Source: Actimicrobium sp. CCC2.4 (GTDB lineage Bacteria; Pseudomonadota; Gammaproteobacteria; Burkholderiales; Burkholderiaceae_D). From it: DNA of 64,000 nt. This document shows, one piece after another, positions 27,802-37,999 of this stretch. A program made the position numbers and the translations under genes. The stretch covers positions 186,001 to 250,000 of the forward strand of contig NZ_CP133777.1 in NCBI RefSeq assembly GCF_034347385.1, given 5' to 3'. The notes under the pieces are model-generated. The model was not told the DNA's origin and ran no database searches. It saw only the letters and a program-made list of their open reading frames with translations. Each line of letters starts with the position of its first letter. Within the stretch, counting starts at the first letter, position 1.

Positions 27802-28731
27802 TCAATATCCTTTGGTGATGTCGACCAGGCCGGCAACCGGCTGGCCACGCTCGATCTGTTTGATCTTGGCGGCGATCTGCCGCACGCTGTCGCCGCGCAA
27901 GGTCAGCGCCGCGACATGCGGCGTGATCGTGATGCGCGTCTGGTTCCAGAACGGGTGGTCGGACGGCAGCGGTTCGTCGTGAAAGACATCGAGCATCGCG
28001 CCGCCCAAATGACCTTCGTCGAGCAAGTCCACCAGATCCCGTTCGACCAGATGCGCGCCGCGCGCGACATTGACCAGATACGCGCCCTTCGGCAATTTGG
28101 CCAGCGTGGCGCGATCGAGGATGCCGGTCGTTTCCGGTGTCAGCGGCAGCACGCACACCAGCACCTGCGATTGCGCGAGGAAGTCATCGAGCTCGTCGGC
28201 CCCCGCATGCGAGTGCACGCCGGGGATTTCCTTGCGGCTGCGGCTCCAGCCGCGCACCGGAAAATCGAACTGCAGCAAGGCCTCGGCAATCCGCGCGCCG
28301 AGTATGCCCATGCCGAGAATGCCGACCGAAAATTCTTCCTTGCGGCGTGGCTTCAGGAAGCGCCATTGATGGTCGCGCGCCTGCGCATCGAATTCATCGA
28401 AGCGCCGGAAATACCGCAACACCGCATAGCTGACGTACTCGGCCATCTGCACCGCCATGCCGGCATCATCGAGCCGCACCACCGGCACACCGGCTGGCAG
28501 CGCATCGCCGAGTTGCAGGATGGCGTCAACACCGGCACCAAGGTTGAAGATGGCCTTCAGATCAGCGCGTCCCTGCAACATCGCCGCCGGCGGTTTCCAG
28601 ACCACGGCGTAATCGGCCGGTGCGGTGTCGCCGTCGTGCCAGACGCGCACGTCGGCCAGCGGCAATGCCTTGTGCAATTCGGTGAGCCACTGCTCGGCGG
28701 CACCGCCATCGGCGTAAAAAATAATCTGCAT
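27802..28731 (-). CDS. ghrA: Glyoxylate/hydroxypyruvate reductase A
   Basis: 309-residue D-2-hydroxyacid dehydrogenase of the GhrA type, reducing glyoxylate and hydroxypyruvate with NAD(P)H. The Rossmann motif GILGMGILGARIAEALLQF lies near residue 140; the catalytic Arg is in LVNVARGAHLVE, the Glu in the DVFHDEPLP segment, and the His in ITPHVAAL. It sits tightly between liuD and mvaB (gaps of 13 bases and 1 base). It may handle glyoxylate from the shunt; this is inferred from context. Confidence 0.9.
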   Translation of the reverse strand: MQIIFYADGGAAEQWLTELHKALPLADVRVWHDGDTAPADYAVVWKPPAAMLQGRADLKAIFNLGAGVDAILQLGDALPAGVPVVRLDDAGMAVQMAEYVSYAVLRYFRRFDEFDAQARDHQWRFLKPRRKEEFSVGILGMGILGARIAEALLQFDFPVRGWSRSRKEIPGVHSHAGADELDDFLAQSQVLVCVLPLTPETTGILDRATLAKLPKGAYLVNVARGAHLVERDLVDLLDEGHLGGAMLDVFHDEPLPSDHPFWNQTRITITPHVAALTLRGDSVRQIAAKIKQIERGQPVAGLVDITKGY

Positions 28732-28744
28732 GAGGCGCTCCCTG

Positions 28745-30754
28745 TCAGGCAATTACTGCGGTGGCAAACGAGAGCAACGGCGCGCCTTCCGCGACCTGGT
28801 CGCCGACGGCGTACAGCACTTGCTCGACCACGCCGGCGGCCGGCGCGGTGATCGTGTGTTCCATTTTCATGGCTTCCATGATCAGCATAGGCGCGCCCTT
28901 CTCGACGCTGTCGCCAGCCGCGACCAGCACCGCGACGATCTTGCCCGGCATAGGCGCGGTCAGGCGTCCGCCTTCGGCTTCGGTCGCACCGGAATGCGCG
29001 AGCGGATCGGTCCAGGTCAGCGTGTTGTGCTGGCCATCGAGATACACATGCAGCTGTTCGCCATCGCGCACGACGGTGCCGCGCACGGTGTGCGCGCCGA
29101 GTTGCAGCGTGATCGCATCGCCGTCGCGGCGGATGATTTTCATGGCTACAGTGACGTCGCCAAGCCCGAGCTGATAGCCATCACGCAAGTAAATTGCACG
29201 CAATGGATAGGCACCCGCCTCGTCGGACAAATCCAGCGTGCGCTGCAGCGGCACGTTCATGCGCCAGCCATCGGTGCCGGACCATGGGCTGGCATCGCTG
29301 GATTGCGCCGATTGCAGCAGTACCGCAGCGGCCAGTGCCAACACCGGCAGACTTGCCGCCACGGGTGCCGGAAACAGCGCTGCATGGTTGTGTTCGATCA
29401 GCCCGGTATCGAGCTGCGCACCGGCGAATGGTGCGCTCTCGACCAGCCGTTTCAGGAAGCCGATATTCGACGACAGGCCGACGATCCGGTATTGCGACAG
29501 CGCCTCGCTCATCTGGCGCAGCGCGGCATCGCGGTCCTTGCCCCAAACAATCAGCTTGGCAATCATCGGATCATAAAACGGCGAGATCGCATCGCCTTCG
29601 CGCACGCCGCTATCGATGCGGATGACGCTGTGTTCGTGCAGGTCGATCGGCGTGCTGAAGCTGATCGCAGCCGGCGTGCCGAGATGGCGCAGCGTGCCGA
29701 TCGAGGGCAGGAAACCCTTCTCCGGATTTTCGGCATAGATGCGGGCTTCGAGCGCGTGGCCGTTGATCTGTAGTTGGTCCTGGCGCAGCGGCAGCGGCTG
29801 GCCCGAAGCCACGCGCAATTGCCATTCGACCAGGTCGAGGCCGGTGATCATTTCGGTGACCGGATGCTCGACCTGCAGGCGCGTATTCATTTCCATGAAA
29901 TAGAACGAGCCATCCTGATTGGCGATAAATTCAACGGTGCCGGCACCGACATAATTGACGGCTTTGGCAGCGGCAATGGCGGCCTCGCCCATCACGCTGC
30001 GGCGCGCCAGCGTCATGCCGGGAGCCGGCGCTTCTTCGAGCACTTTTTGATGGCGGCGCTGCACCGAGCAATCGCGTTCGAACAGGTAGACGCACTCGCC
30101 TTGCGTGTCGGCGAAGACCTGGATTTCGATGTGGCGCGGCGCGCTCAGGTATTTCTCGACCAGCACCTTGTCGTCGCCAAAACTGTTGATCGCTTCGCGC
30201 TTGCACGAGGCCAGCGCGGCGATAAAGTCGGCGCTGGATTCGACGATACGCATGCCCTTGCCGCCACCGCCGGCGCTGGCCTTGAGCAGCACCGGATAAC
30301 CGATCTGGTCGGCTTCGCGGCGCAGGAAATCGGCGTCCTGATTTTCGCCGTGATAGCCGGGTACCAGCGGCACGCCGGCTTTGCTCATCAATTCCTTGGC
30401 AGCGGACTTGCTGCCCATCGCGCGGATGGCGGATGCCGGCGGGCCGATGAAGACCAGTCCGGCGGCGGCGCAGGCATCGGCGAAGCCGGCGTTTTCGGAC
30501 AGAAAACCGTAGCCGGGGTGGATTGCTTGTGCGCCGGTGGCGAGCGCGACTTCGATGATCTTGTCGGCGCGCAGGTAGCTTTCTTTGGCCTCGGCAGGGC
30601 CGATCCTGACCGCTTCATCGCACAGCGCCACGTGGCGCGCGGTGGCATCGGCGTCGGAGTAGACCGCGACGGTCTTGACGCCGAGCCGACGGGCACTGGC
30701 AGCGACACGGCACGCGATTTCGCCGCGATTGGCGATCAGGATTTTGGTGAACAT
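28745..30754 (-). CDS. liuD: Methylcrotonoyl-CoA carboxylase, biotin-carrying alpha subunit
   Basis: 669 residues: biotin carboxylase domain (MFTKILIANRGEIACRV; ATP-grasp loop KASAGGGGKGM; EMNTRLQVEHPVTE) and a C-terminal biotin carrier domain with EAMKMEH, whose Lys is biotinylated. With LiuB it carboxylates 3-methylcrotonyl-CoA in leucine catabolism. The start at 30754 is set by the conserved MFTKILIANRGE; a longer frame upstream runs into a dispersed repeat. It is separated from bioB upstream by a 376-base repeat-rich gap and so may have its own promoter. Confidence 0.93.
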   Translation of the reverse strand: MFTKILIANRGEIACRVAASARRLGVKTVAVYSDADATARHVALCDEAVRIGPAEAKESYLRADKIIEVALATGAQAIHPGYGFLSENAGFADACAAAGLVFIGPPASAIRAMGSKSAAKELMSKAGVPLVPGYHGENQDADFLRREADQIGYPVLLKASAGGGGKGMRIVESSADFIAALASCKREAINSFGDDKVLVEKYLSAPRHIEIQVFADTQGECVYLFERDCSVQRRHQKVLEEAPAPGMTLARRSVMGEAAIAAAKAVNYVGAGTVEFIANQDGSFYFMEMNTRLQVEHPVTEMITGLDLVEWQLRVASGQPLPLRQDQLQINGHALEARIYAENPEKGFLPSIGTLRHLGTPAAISFSTPIDLHEHSVIRIDSGVREGDAISPFYDPMIAKLIVWGKDRDAALRQMSEALSQYRIVGLSSNIGFLKRLVESAPFAGAQLDTGLIEHNHAALFPAPVAASLPVLALAAAVLLQSAQSSDASPWSGTDGWRMNVPLQRTLDLSDEAGAYPLRAIYLRDGYQLGLGDVTVAMKIIRRDGDAITLQLGAHTVRGTVVRDGEQLHVYLDGQHNTLTWTDPLAHSGATEAEGGRLTAPMPGKIVAVLVAAGDSVEKGAPMLIMEAMKMEHTITAPAAGVVEQVLYAVGDQVAEGAPLLSFATAVIA

Positions 30755-30821
30755 GGTGGTCTCTTTGTTGTGGTTATTCGTGCGCAAGCGTCGCGCTTCG
30801 TTGTCCATTTTCGGGTGCGCG

Positions 30822-30853
30822 CGGTGCAATGCCCTTTGGTTATTGCACCCTAC
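30822..30853 (+). repeat. Short copy of the GGTGCAAT...ATTGCACC repeat
   Basis: Same core as 16482-16513 and 55595-55626 with two base changes in the loop (TT for GC region). The arms GGTGCAAT and ATTGCACC can pair. Confidence 0.75.
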
Positions 30854-30895
30854 GTTCTGTGTCGCTTTAACCAACCGTCGCAAACCGCAACGGCA

Positions 30896-30958
30896 GCAAC
30901 CAGGGTCAGAGTTTTTTTCGCGATGCTTTTCCGCGAAAATTACTCTGACCCTGCTTGC
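30896..30958 (-). repeat. GGGTCAGAGT palindromic repeat, copy 1
   Basis: Outer arms CAGGGTCAGAGT and ACTCTGACCCTG pair perfectly; inner arms contain TTTTCGCG and CGCGAAAA. The reverse complement matches copy 3 at 40411-40473 closely. Confidence 0.8.
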
Positions 30959-31023
30959 GGATTTCGGAGCCGGCTAATCGCGACCGTAGCTGCCGGTGCG
31001 CGATGACTGTGCTCCGTAGCCCG

Positions 31024-31084
31024 TTGTCGGGGTCAGAGTAATTTTCGCGATACCCCCTGCGAAAAAAAACTCTGACCCCGACAA
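31024..31084 (+). repeat. GGGTCAGAGT palindromic repeat, copy 2
   Basis: Perfect 16-bp arms TTGTCGGGGTCAGAGT and ACTCTGACCCCGACAA enclose the same TTTTCGCG core. It lies 65 bases from copy 1, in the gap between bioB and liuD. Confidence 0.82.
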
Positions 31085-31130
31085 CTCCTGTTCTCTTCCG
31101 CAATCTCTCTGAACTACAAGACCCTGACCA

Positions 31131-32141
31131 TCAATGACACCCTTCCGCTTCGATCTTGGTCGCCCGCGTACGCATGCCCAACTTGGCCAGCAACGCCTGA
31201 TCTTCCTCGACTTCCGGATTGCCGGTGGTCAGCAACTTGTCACCATAAAAAATCGAATTCGCCCCGGCCAGGAAACACATCGCCTGCACCGCTTCGCCCA
31301 TCTGCCGACGCCCAGCCGACAGGCGCACCCGCGCGGTCGGCATCGTGATCCGCGCCACCGCAATCGTGCGCACGAATTCCAGCGGGTCCAGTGCTTCGCT
31401 GCCATACAGCGGCGTGCCTTCGACCTGCACCAGATGATTGACCGGCACCGATTCGGGATACGGCGTCAGGTTGGCCAGTTGCGCGACCAGCCCGGCGCGT
31501 TGCAGGCGCGATTCGCCCATGCCGACGATGCCGCCGCAGCAGACCTTGATGCCGGCACCGCGCACACGACCGAGCGTGTCGAGACGGTGCTGGTAGTCGC
31601 GGGTCGAGATCACGTTGCCGTAGAACTCGGGTGCGGTGTCGAGGTTGTGGTTGTAGTAATCGAGGCCGGCGTCCTTCAGTTTTTCGGCCTGACCGACGCC
31701 GAGCATGCCCAGCGTGGCGCAGGTCTCCAGCCCCAGCGCCTTGACTTCGCGGACCATTTCTTCGACCTGTTCCAGATCGCGGTCCTTCGGTTCACGCCAC
31801 GCCGCACCCATGCAAAAGCGTGTCGCGCCGTGGGCCTTGGCTTGTCGTGCAGCTTCCAGCACGGTGGCCAGCGGCAGGATTTTTTGTGCGGTCACGCCGG
31901 TGTCGTAGCGCGCGGCTTGCGGGCAGTATCCGCAGTCTTCGGGGCAGCCGCCGGTCTTGATCGACAGCAGCGTGGCCAGTTCGACTTCGGTCGGATCGAA
32001 GTGTTCGCGATGGATTTGCTGGGCCCTGAACAGCAGTTCATTGAACGGCAAATTGAACAGCGCGAGCACGTCTTCGACCGGCCATGTACTGGCAACGATA
32101 GTCGGGGTGGCCGCTTGAAAGGCGATGGTCTGTGAGGTCAT
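31131..32141 (-). CDS. bioB: Biotin synthase
   Basis: 336-residue radical SAM enzyme inserting sulfur into dethiobiotin. The SAM cluster motif is [10 protein letters not shown]; further motifs are [13 protein letters not shown] and [16 protein letters not shown] with the [2Fe-2S] Cys/Arg ligands. The start at 32141 gives the normal family length. It sits inside the leucine cluster, between liuC and liuD, which makes sense because the LiuBD carboxylase needs biotin. No other biotin genes are nearby. Confidence 0.95.
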   Translation of the reverse strand: MTSQTIAFQAATPTIVASTWPVEDVLALFNLPFNELLFRAQQIHREHFDPTEVELATLLSIKTGGCPEDCGYCPQAARYDTGVTAQKILPLATVLEAARQAKAHGATRFCMGAAWREPKDRDLEQVEEMVREVKALGLETCATLGMLGVGQAEKLKDAGLDYYNHNLDTAPEFYGNVISTRDYQHRLDTLGRVRGAGIKVCCGGIVGMGESRLQRAGLVAQLANLTPYPESVPVNHLVQVEGTPLYGSEALDPLEFVRTIAVARITMPTARVRLSAGRRQMGEAVQAMCFLAGANSIFYGDKLLTTGNPEVEEDQALLAKLGMRTRATKIEAEGCH

Positions 32142-32172
32142 GGAATGCAATCCTGTGAGGTAGTGAGAGCGC

Positions 32173-32967
32173 TCAGGCCAGCCACGCTGGCTTGCGCTTC
32201 TCGAGAAATGACTGGACGCCTTCGCGTCCCTGGGTCGATGCGCGGACCAGTGCAATGCGCTCTGCCGTATCGGCAATGAGCGCGTCGGTGATCGGTGCGC
32301 CGGCGATGTCGCGCACCAGGCGCTTGGCTTCGCGTACCGCGTCGGGACTGGCCGAAACCAGTGCCTTGACGATGCCGGCGACGGTCGCATCAAGCGTCGT
32401 CGCCGGCACCGATTGTGCAACAAAACCGATGCGCAATGCATCGGCTGCGTCGAAACGCTCAGCAGTCAGGAAGTAGCGCCGTGCGGCATTGTCACCCATG
32501 GCCTTGATCACGTACGGAGAAATCGTTGCCGGGATCAAACCCAGCTTCACTTCGGACAAACAGAACTGGACGTGATCGGCGGCCACCGCGATATCGCACA
32601 CCGCCACCAGCCCCATGCCGCCGGCATAACAATCGCCCTGCACGCTGGCCACTACCGGCTTCGGACACAAGTAAATTGTGCGCAACATGATGGCAAGCCG
32701 GCCTGCGTCAGCGAGGTTCTCGGCGTCGCTGTAAGCGGCCATCTGCTGCATCCAGTTCAGGTCGGCACCGGCGCAAAACGCCACACCTTCGGCAGCCAGC
32801 ACGATGGCGCGCACCGTGTCATCGTTGCCGAGTGCGGCGAACACCGTGGTCAGTTCGGCGATACTGGTTTCGTTGAAGGCATTGCGGACCTCGGGACGGT
32901 TCAGCGTGACCGTGGCGACGCCGGCGGCGTGCTGCAGAGTGAGTGTCGAATAGGTGCTCATCATCAC
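32173..32967 (-). CDS. liuC: Methylglutaconyl-CoA hydratase (enoyl-CoA hydratase family)
   Basis: 264-residue crotonase-fold enzyme that hydrates 3-methylglutaconyl-CoA to HMG-CoA. Oxyanion-hole motifs [10 protein letters not shown] and [16 protein letters not shown] are present, with [16 protein letters not shown] containing the active Glu. Its start overlaps the stop of liuB. The specific substrate is inferred from position between the liuB and liuD carboxylase genes and mvaB. Confidence 0.9.
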   Translation of the reverse strand: MMMSTYSTLTLQHAAGVATVTLNRPEVRNAFNETSIAELTTVFAALGNDDTVRAIVLAAEGVAFCAGADLNWMQQMAAYSDAENLADAGRLAIMLRTIYLCPKPVVASVQGDCYAGGMGLVAVCDIAVAADHVQFCLSEVKLGLIPATISPYVIKAMGDNAARRYFLTAERFDAADALRIGFVAQSVPATTLDATVAGIVKALVSASPDAVREAKRLVRDIAGAPITDALIADTAERIALVRASTQGREGVQSFLEKRKPAWLA

Positions 32968-34568
32968 ATCCGGAACACGCCGAACTTGGTCTCGGCAATC
33001 GGTGCATTGAGCGCCGCGCTCAGGCCCAATGCCAGCACCTTGCGGGTATCGGCCGGGTCGATCACGCCGTCATCCCACAAGCGCGCCGACGCGTAATACG
33101 GATGGCCTTGCTGTTCGTACTGGTCGCGGATTGGCTGCTTGAAAGCGTCTTCTTCGGCAGCGCTCCAGGCCCCGCCCTTGCCTTCGATGCCATCGCGCTT
33201 GACGGTAGCCAGCACGCTCGCAGCCTGGTCGCCGCCCATCACCGAGATGCGCGCGTTCGGCCACATCCACAAAAAGCGCGGCGAGAAAGCGCGGCCGCAC
33301 ATGCCGTAATTGCCGGCACCAAAACTGCCGCCGATGATGACGGTGAACTTCGGCACGGCCGCGGTCGCCACCGCTGTCACCATCTTCGCGCCATTGCGGG
33401 CGATGCCTTCGTTTTCGTATTTGCGGCCGACCATGAAGCCGGTGATGTTCTGCAAAAAGACCAGCGGGATCTTGCGCTGGCAGCACAGTTCAATGAAGTG
33501 CGCACCCTTCAATGCCGACTCCGAAAACAGGATGCCGTTATTGGCAATGATCCCGACCGGCATGCCGTGGATGTGCGCGAATCCGCACACCAGCGTGGTG
33601 CCATAGCGCGCCTTGAATTCGTCGAACTCGCTGCCATCGACGATGCGGGCAATGACTTCGTTGATGTCGAACGGCTTGCGGGTATCGAGCGGGATGACGC
33701 CATACAGTTCTTCGGCCGGATATTTCGGCTCGACGCTGGTGCGCAGGGCCAGTTGCTCGGGCTTGCGGCGGTTCAGGTTGGACACGATGGTGCGTGCCAG
33801 CGACAGCGCGTGCAGGTCGTTCTGCGCGAGGTGATCGACCACGCCGGACAGGCGCGTATGCACATCGCCACCGCCGAGATCTTCGGCACTGACAACTTCG
33901 CCGGTGGCGGCTTTCACCAGCGGCGGGCCACCCAGGAAGATCGTGCCCTGGTTCCTGACGATGATCGATTCGTCGCTCATCGCCGGCACGTAGGCACCGC
34001 CAGCGGTGCAGGAACCCATGACGACGGCGACTTGCGGAATGCCCTTGGCCGACAGCGTGGCCTGATTAAAAAAGATGCGGCCGAAATGGTCGCGGTCGGG
34101 AAACACGTCATCCTGGTTCGGCAGGTTGGCGCCGCCGCTATCAACCAGATAAATGCACGGCAAATTGTTCTGGTCGGCCACCTCTTGCGCGCGCAAGTGC
34201 TTCTTGACGGTCAGCGGGTAATAGGTGCCGCCCTTGACGGTGGCGTCGTTGCAGACGATCACGCATTCGAGGCCGGACACGCGGCCGATACCGGTGATGA
34301 TGCCGGCCGATGGCGCAACGTTGTCGTAGACGTTGTGCGCAGCCAGTTGCGAGAATTCGAGGAAGGGCGTGCCGGGATCGAGCAGCATCATCACGCGGTC
34401 GCGCGGCAGCAATTTGCCACGGCCGACATGCTTGGCGCGGGCATCGTCGCTGCCGCCCAGCGCGATCTTTTCGACGGTGCGGCGGAGGTCATCGACGACG
34501 GCCTGGATCGCGGCAGCATTGGCCTTGAAATCATCGGCGCGGGGATTAAGTTTTGATTCGAGGATCAT
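32964..34568 (-). CDS. liuB: Methylcrotonoyl-CoA carboxylase, beta (carboxyltransferase) subunit
   Basis: 534-residue carboxyltransferase that moves CO2 from biotin on LiuD to 3-methylcrotonyl-CoA. Family motifs: [42 protein letters not shown], and [25 protein letters not shown]. The ATG at 34568 overlaps the stop of the ychJ gene (ATGA). It also overlaps liuC downstream, so these genes are co-translated. Confidence 0.95.
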   Translation of the reverse strand: MILESKLNPRADDFKANAAAIQAVVDDLRRTVEKIALGGSDDARAKHVGRGKLLPRDRVMMLLDPGTPFLEFSQLAAHNVYDNVAPSAGIITGIGRVSGLECVIVCNDATVKGGTYYPLTVKKHLRAQEVADQNNLPCIYLVDSGGANLPNQDDVFPDRDHFGRIFFNQATLSAKGIPQVAVVMGSCTAGGAYVPAMSDESIIVRNQGTIFLGGPPLVKAATGEVVSAEDLGGGDVHTRLSGVVDHLAQNDLHALSLARTIVSNLNRRKPEQLALRTSVEPKYPAEELYGVIPLDTRKPFDINEVIARIVDGSEFDEFKARYGTTLVCGFAHIHGMPVGIIANNGILFSESALKGAHFIELCCQRKIPLVFLQNITGFMVGRKYENEGIARNGAKMVTAVATAAVPKFTVIIGGSFGAGNYGMCGRAFSPRFLWMWPNARISVMGGDQAASVLATVKRDGIEGKGGAWSAAEEDAFKQPIRDQYEQQGHPYYASARLWDDGVIDPADTRKVLALGLSAALNAPIAETKFGVFRM

Positions 34569-34957
34569 GATGCGCGGGTACTTTCCGGAAAACTGCCATC
34601 CAAATAAAACCAGCAACCCTGCTCGCGCACGAAGCGACTGACTTCGTGCAAGCGCTGGGCGCGGCCGTTGATTTTGTAGCGGGCGATAAATTCGACAATG
34701 GCGCTGTCGCCATCGGTGCTGCTGTGGCGGATGTCGAGGCCCAGCCAGTTGGTGCTGTCATCGGCGACGGCGACCGGTGCCGGACGCGTGCTGGCGGCCC
34801 ATGTCGCGGTGATGTAAGCGTCGTTGTTGCGGGTGTAGGCGGTGTAGCGCGAGCGCATTAACTGCTCGGCGGTCGCGGCCGGCGTGCCGGCCAGGATGGG
34901 CCCGCAGCAGGTGGCGAAATCGGGGCCGCCGCAGGGACACGGCACTGGTTTTTTCAT
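34565..34957 (-). CDS. YchJ/SEC-C motif metal-binding protein
   Basis: 130 residues. The N-terminus [16 protein letters not shown] is a SEC-C-like zinc-binding motif, followed by [21 protein letters not shown] and the second YchJ half ([27 protein letters not shown]). This matches the UPF0225/YchJ family, of unknown function. The ATG at 34957 follows GGAGA. It overlaps liuB and lies in the fatty/branched acyl-CoA operon for no evident reason. Confidence 0.88.
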   Translation of the reverse strand: MKKPVPCPCGGPDFATCCGPILAGTPAATAEQLMRSRYTAYTRNNDAYITATWAASTRPAPVAVADDSTNWLGLDIRHSSTDGDSAIVEFIARYKINGRAQRLHEVSRFVREQGCWFYLDGSFPESTRAS

Positions 34958-34983
34958 CACGTGGTCTCCGTCTTTTTGTGTGG

Positions 34984-36114
34984 TCAGGCCAGCGCCCGCC
35001 CGATCAATATCTTCTGAATATCACTGGTCCCTTCATAAATCTGGCAAACCCGCACATCCCGATAAATCCGCTCAACCGGAAAATCACTCACATAGCCATA
35101 CCCGCCATGAATCTGGATCGCATCCGAACAAACCCGCTCGGCCATTTCGCTGGCGAACAGCTTGGCCATCGCGGCTTCTTTCAAACACGGCACGCCGGCG
35201 TCTTTCAGGCTGGCCGCATGCCAGACCAACTGGCGCGCCGCTTCCAATTGCGTGGCCATGTCAGCCAGCTTGAATTGCACTGCCTGATGTTCGTAAATCG
35301 TCTTGCCAAAACTGCTGCGGTCCTTCGCATACGCGAGCGCCGCATCGAAGGCCGCGCGCGCCATGCCGACGGCTTGCGCGGCAATGCCGATGCGTCCGCC
35401 TTCGAGTCCCGACAGCGCAATCCGGTAACCCTGCCCTTCGTCGCCGATCAGGTTGGCGACGGGAATGCGGCAGTTCTCGAACGCGATGGCGGCGGTATCC
35501 GACGAGTGCTGGCCGAGCTTGTCTTCGAGACGCGTGACGACATACCCGGGCGCAGACGTCGGTACCCAGAACGCGCTGATGCCGCGCTTGCCGGCGGCCT
35601 TGTCGGTGACGGCCAGCACGATGGCGACATCGGCGTGCTTGCCGCTGGTGATGAATTGCTTGACGCCATTGAGTACGTACTCGTCGCCATCGCGCACCGC
35701 CGTGGTCAGCAGGCTGGAGGCATCGCTGCCGGCATGCGGTTCGGTCAGGCAGAACGCACCCAGCATGGTTCCCTGTGCCAGCGGGCGCAGCCATTGCTCT
35801 TTTTGTGCGGCGTTCGCGTACATCATGCCGATGCTGCAGACCGGGCAATTGTTGACCGAGATGACGGTCGAGGTGCCGCCATCGCCGGCAGCAATCTCCT
35901 CGATCACCAGCGCCAGCGCGAGATAATCGAGGCCCGCACCACCGAGCGCTTCGGGCACGGCGACACCGTACGCGCCTAGCTCGGCCAGGCCGCGTAATTC
36001 ATCCTGCGGAAAATGGTGTTCCTTGTCCCAGCGCGCGGCATTGGGAACGAGTCGCTCCTGCGCAAAACTGCGCAGGGCGTCGCGGATCATCTCGTGTTCT
36101 GGGCTCAGTTGCAT
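34984..36114 (-). CDS. Acyl-CoA dehydrogenase (short/branched-chain type)
   Basis: 376-residue FAD enzyme that oxidises acyl-CoA to enoyl-CoA. Signatures: [14 protein letters not shown] (FAD loop), the catalytic Glu in [18 protein letters not shown] at the C-terminus, and [23 protein letters not shown]. It is a second acyl-CoA dehydrogenase in the cluster besides liuA; the exact chain preference cannot be read. It lies 26 bases before ychJ. Confidence 0.92.
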   Translation of the reverse strand: MQLSPEHEMIRDALRSFAQERLVPNAARWDKEHHFPQDELRGLAELGAYGVAVPEALGGAGLDYLALALVIEEIAAGDGGTSTVISVNNCPVCSIGMMYANAAQKEQWLRPLAQGTMLGAFCLTEPHAGSDASSLLTTAVRDGDEYVLNGVKQFITSGKHADVAIVLAVTDKAAGKRGISAFWVPTSAPGYVVTRLEDKLGQHSSDTAAIAFENCRIPVANLIGDEGQGYRIALSGLEGGRIGIAAQAVGMARAAFDAALAYAKDRSSFGKTIYEHQAVQFKLADMATQLEAARQLVWHAASLKDAGVPCLKEAAMAKLFASEMAERVCSDAIQIHGGYGYVSDFPVERIYRDVRVCQIYEGTSDIQKILIGRALA

Positions 36115-36132
36115 CGTGTCTCCGGGGCGGTG

Positions 36133-36807
36133 CTACCAGGTCAGTGGCGCGCCGTTGTAATTGAAAAAATGGCCGTTGCCAGCCGCCGTCAGCCCGGCCA
36201 GCGTGGCGCGCATACCCGCGGCACTGTCGGACACGTCGAGGTCGGCACCGTCGCCGCCCATCGCGGTACGCACCCAGCCCGGATGCAGCGCCACGCAGAT
36301 CGCCGGTGCGTACGTAAGTGACGCATCGACCAGCAGCGAATTGAGCGCGGCCTTGCTGGCGCGGTACAGCCAGCCGCTGGTGTTGCTGCGCAGGCTGATC
36401 GATCCCATCGACGACGAGGTCACGGCCAGCCGTCCGCCGGCAGCGGCCACCAGCGGACCGAGCAGTGGCAGCAGGCGCATCGCACCCAGCACGTTGGCAT
36501 GCATGACGGTATCGAATTCGTCCGCTGTCGGGATAGCCGGCACGCTGGTTTGCGGGCCGTAGACACCGGCATTGAGCAGCGCGATGTCAAGTCGCTCTGA
36601 TGCCAGCCGCGCGCCCAGCGCTGCGCATTGCGCGGCATCGTCGAGATCGAGCTGCAGGACTTCACAACCGAGTGCTTCCAGCGCAGCCGCATCGGCCGGC
36701 CGGCGCACGCTGGCCAGCACGCGCCAGCCGTCAGCGCGGTACTGCCGCGCCAGTTCGAAGCCGATGCCCCTTGAGGCGCCGACGATCAGTGCAGTCTGTG
36801 CGCTCAT
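36133..36807 (-). CDS. Short-chain dehydrogenase/reductase
   Basis: 224-residue NAD(P)-dependent oxidoreductase. Cofactor motif VGASRGIGFELARQY at the N-terminus, LLNAGVYGP, and the catalytic Ser-Tyr-Lys in TSSSMGSIS and YRASKAALN (Tyr and Lys). Substrate unknown. The start overlaps the thiolase stop (ATGA), so it is part of the acyl-CoA operon. Confidence 0.9.
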   Translation of the reverse strand: MSAQTALIVGASRGIGFELARQYRADGWRVLASVRRPADAAALEALGCEVLQLDLDDAAQCAALGARLASERLDIALLNAGVYGPQTSVPAIPTADEFDTVMHANVLGAMRLLPLLGPLVAAAGGRLAVTSSSMGSISLRSNTSGWLYRASKAALNSLLVDASLTYAPAICVALHPGWVRTAMGGDGADLDVSDSAAGMRATLAGLTAAGNGHFFNYNGAPLTW

Positions 36808-37997
36808 ACCATCTCGATCGCGACGGCCGTACCTTCGCCGCCACCGATGCACAGCGAGGCGATGCCGCGCTTGCCGCCGGTTTTTTTCAGGGCGCCCATC
36901 AGCGTGACGATGATGCGCGCGCCGGAGGCACCGATCGGATGACCGAGTGCGCAAGCGCCGCCGTGGATATTGATCTTGCTGTGCGGGATATCGAGCTCGC
37001 GCATCGCGGCCATCGGCACGACGGCAAAGGCTTCGTTGATCTCGAACAGGTCGACATCGGACAAGGCCCAGCCGGTCTTGGCCAGCAGCTTTTCAATCGC
37101 ACCGACCGGCGCGGTAGTGAACCAGTTCGGCGCTTGCGAATGGCGGCTGTGACCGATGATGCGGGCGATCGGCGTGCAGCCGAGTTTCCTGGCCATCGAT
37201 TCGCGCATCAGCACCAGCGCGGCCGCGCCATCGTTGATCGACGACGACGAAGCGGCGGTGATGGTGCCGTCTTTCTTGAAGGCGGCCTTGAGCTTCGGGA
37301 TCTTGTCGAGCTTGGCTTTTTGCGGGCCTTCATCCTTGTCGATGACGACGTCGCCGTTGCGACCGGACACCGTGACCGGTGCGATTTCCCAGTCGAACGA
37401 GCCGTCGGCGGCGGCGGCCTGTGCGCGCGTCACCGAGGCGATCGCGAAGGCGTCCTGCTCTTCGCGGCTGAACGCGTACTTGTCGACGCACTCTTCGGCG
37501 AAGGTGCCCATCGAGCGGCCTTTTTCGTAAGCGTCTTCGAGGCCGTCGAGCATCATGTGGTCGTACATCATGCCGTGGCCGATACGGTAGCCGCCGCGGG
37601 CTTTCGGGATCAGGTACGGCGCATTGGTCATCGATTCCATGCCGCCGCTGACGACGACATCATTGGTGCCGACCAGCAGCGAATCGACGCCGAACATCGT
37701 GGCTTGCATGGCCGAGCCGCACATCTTCGACAGCGTGACGGCACCGGCCGAGACCGGGATACCGGCCTTGATTGCCGCTTGCCGTGCCGGCGCCTGCCCC
37801 TGGCCGGCCATCAGGCAATTGCCGAAAATGACGTCGTTGACCAGGGCCGGATCGATGCCGGCGCGTTCGACCGCGGCGCGGATCGCGACGGCACCCAGTT
37901 CGCTGGCCGACAGCGCCGAGAAATCCCCCTGGAAAGCACCCAATGGCGTGCGGGCGGCACCGACGATGACGATGGGATCTACGAGTACGTTGGACAT
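36804..37997 (-). CDS. Acetyl-CoA C-acyltransferase (thiolase)
   Basis: 397-residue thiolase that splits 3-ketoacyl-CoA (or acetoacetyl-CoA) with CoA. The nucleophile Cys is in TLSKMCGSAMQATM near residue 90; the His is in NIHGGACALGHPIGASGARI and the second Cys in ASLCIGGGEGTAVAIE. The ATG at 37997 has AGGAG at 7 bases upstream, inside the end of aceK; an earlier ATG at 38003 is too close to that site. It follows aceK with no gap. Confidence 0.93.
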   Translation of the reverse strand: MSNVLVDPIVIVGAARTPLGAFQGDFSALSASELGAVAIRAAVERAGIDPALVNDVIFGNCLMAGQGQAPARQAAIKAGIPVSAGAVTLSKMCGSAMQATMFGVDSLLVGTNDVVVSGGMESMTNAPYLIPKARGGYRIGHGMMYDHMMLDGLEDAYEKGRSMGTFAEECVDKYAFSREEQDAFAIASVTRAQAAAADGSFDWEIAPVTVSGRNGDVVIDKDEGPQKAKLDKIPKLKAAFKKDGTITAASSSSINDGAAALVLMRESMARKLGCTPIARIIGHSRHSQAPNWFTTAPVGAIEKLLAKTGWALSDVDLFEINEAFAVVPMAAMRELDIPHSKINIHGGACALGHPIGASGARIIVTLMGALKKTGGKRGIASLCIGGGEGTAVAIEMV

Positions 37998-37999
37998 GT

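Noticed and set aside
27250-28851. Long plus-strand open frame opposite mvaB and ghrA
   Set aside because: Antisense shadow of two well-recognised enzymes in GC-rich DNA; the translation has no family features.
32943-34556. Long plus-strand open frame opposite liuB
   Set aside because: Shadow of the carboxyltransferase gene; His/Arg/Asp-rich translation typical of antisense frames.
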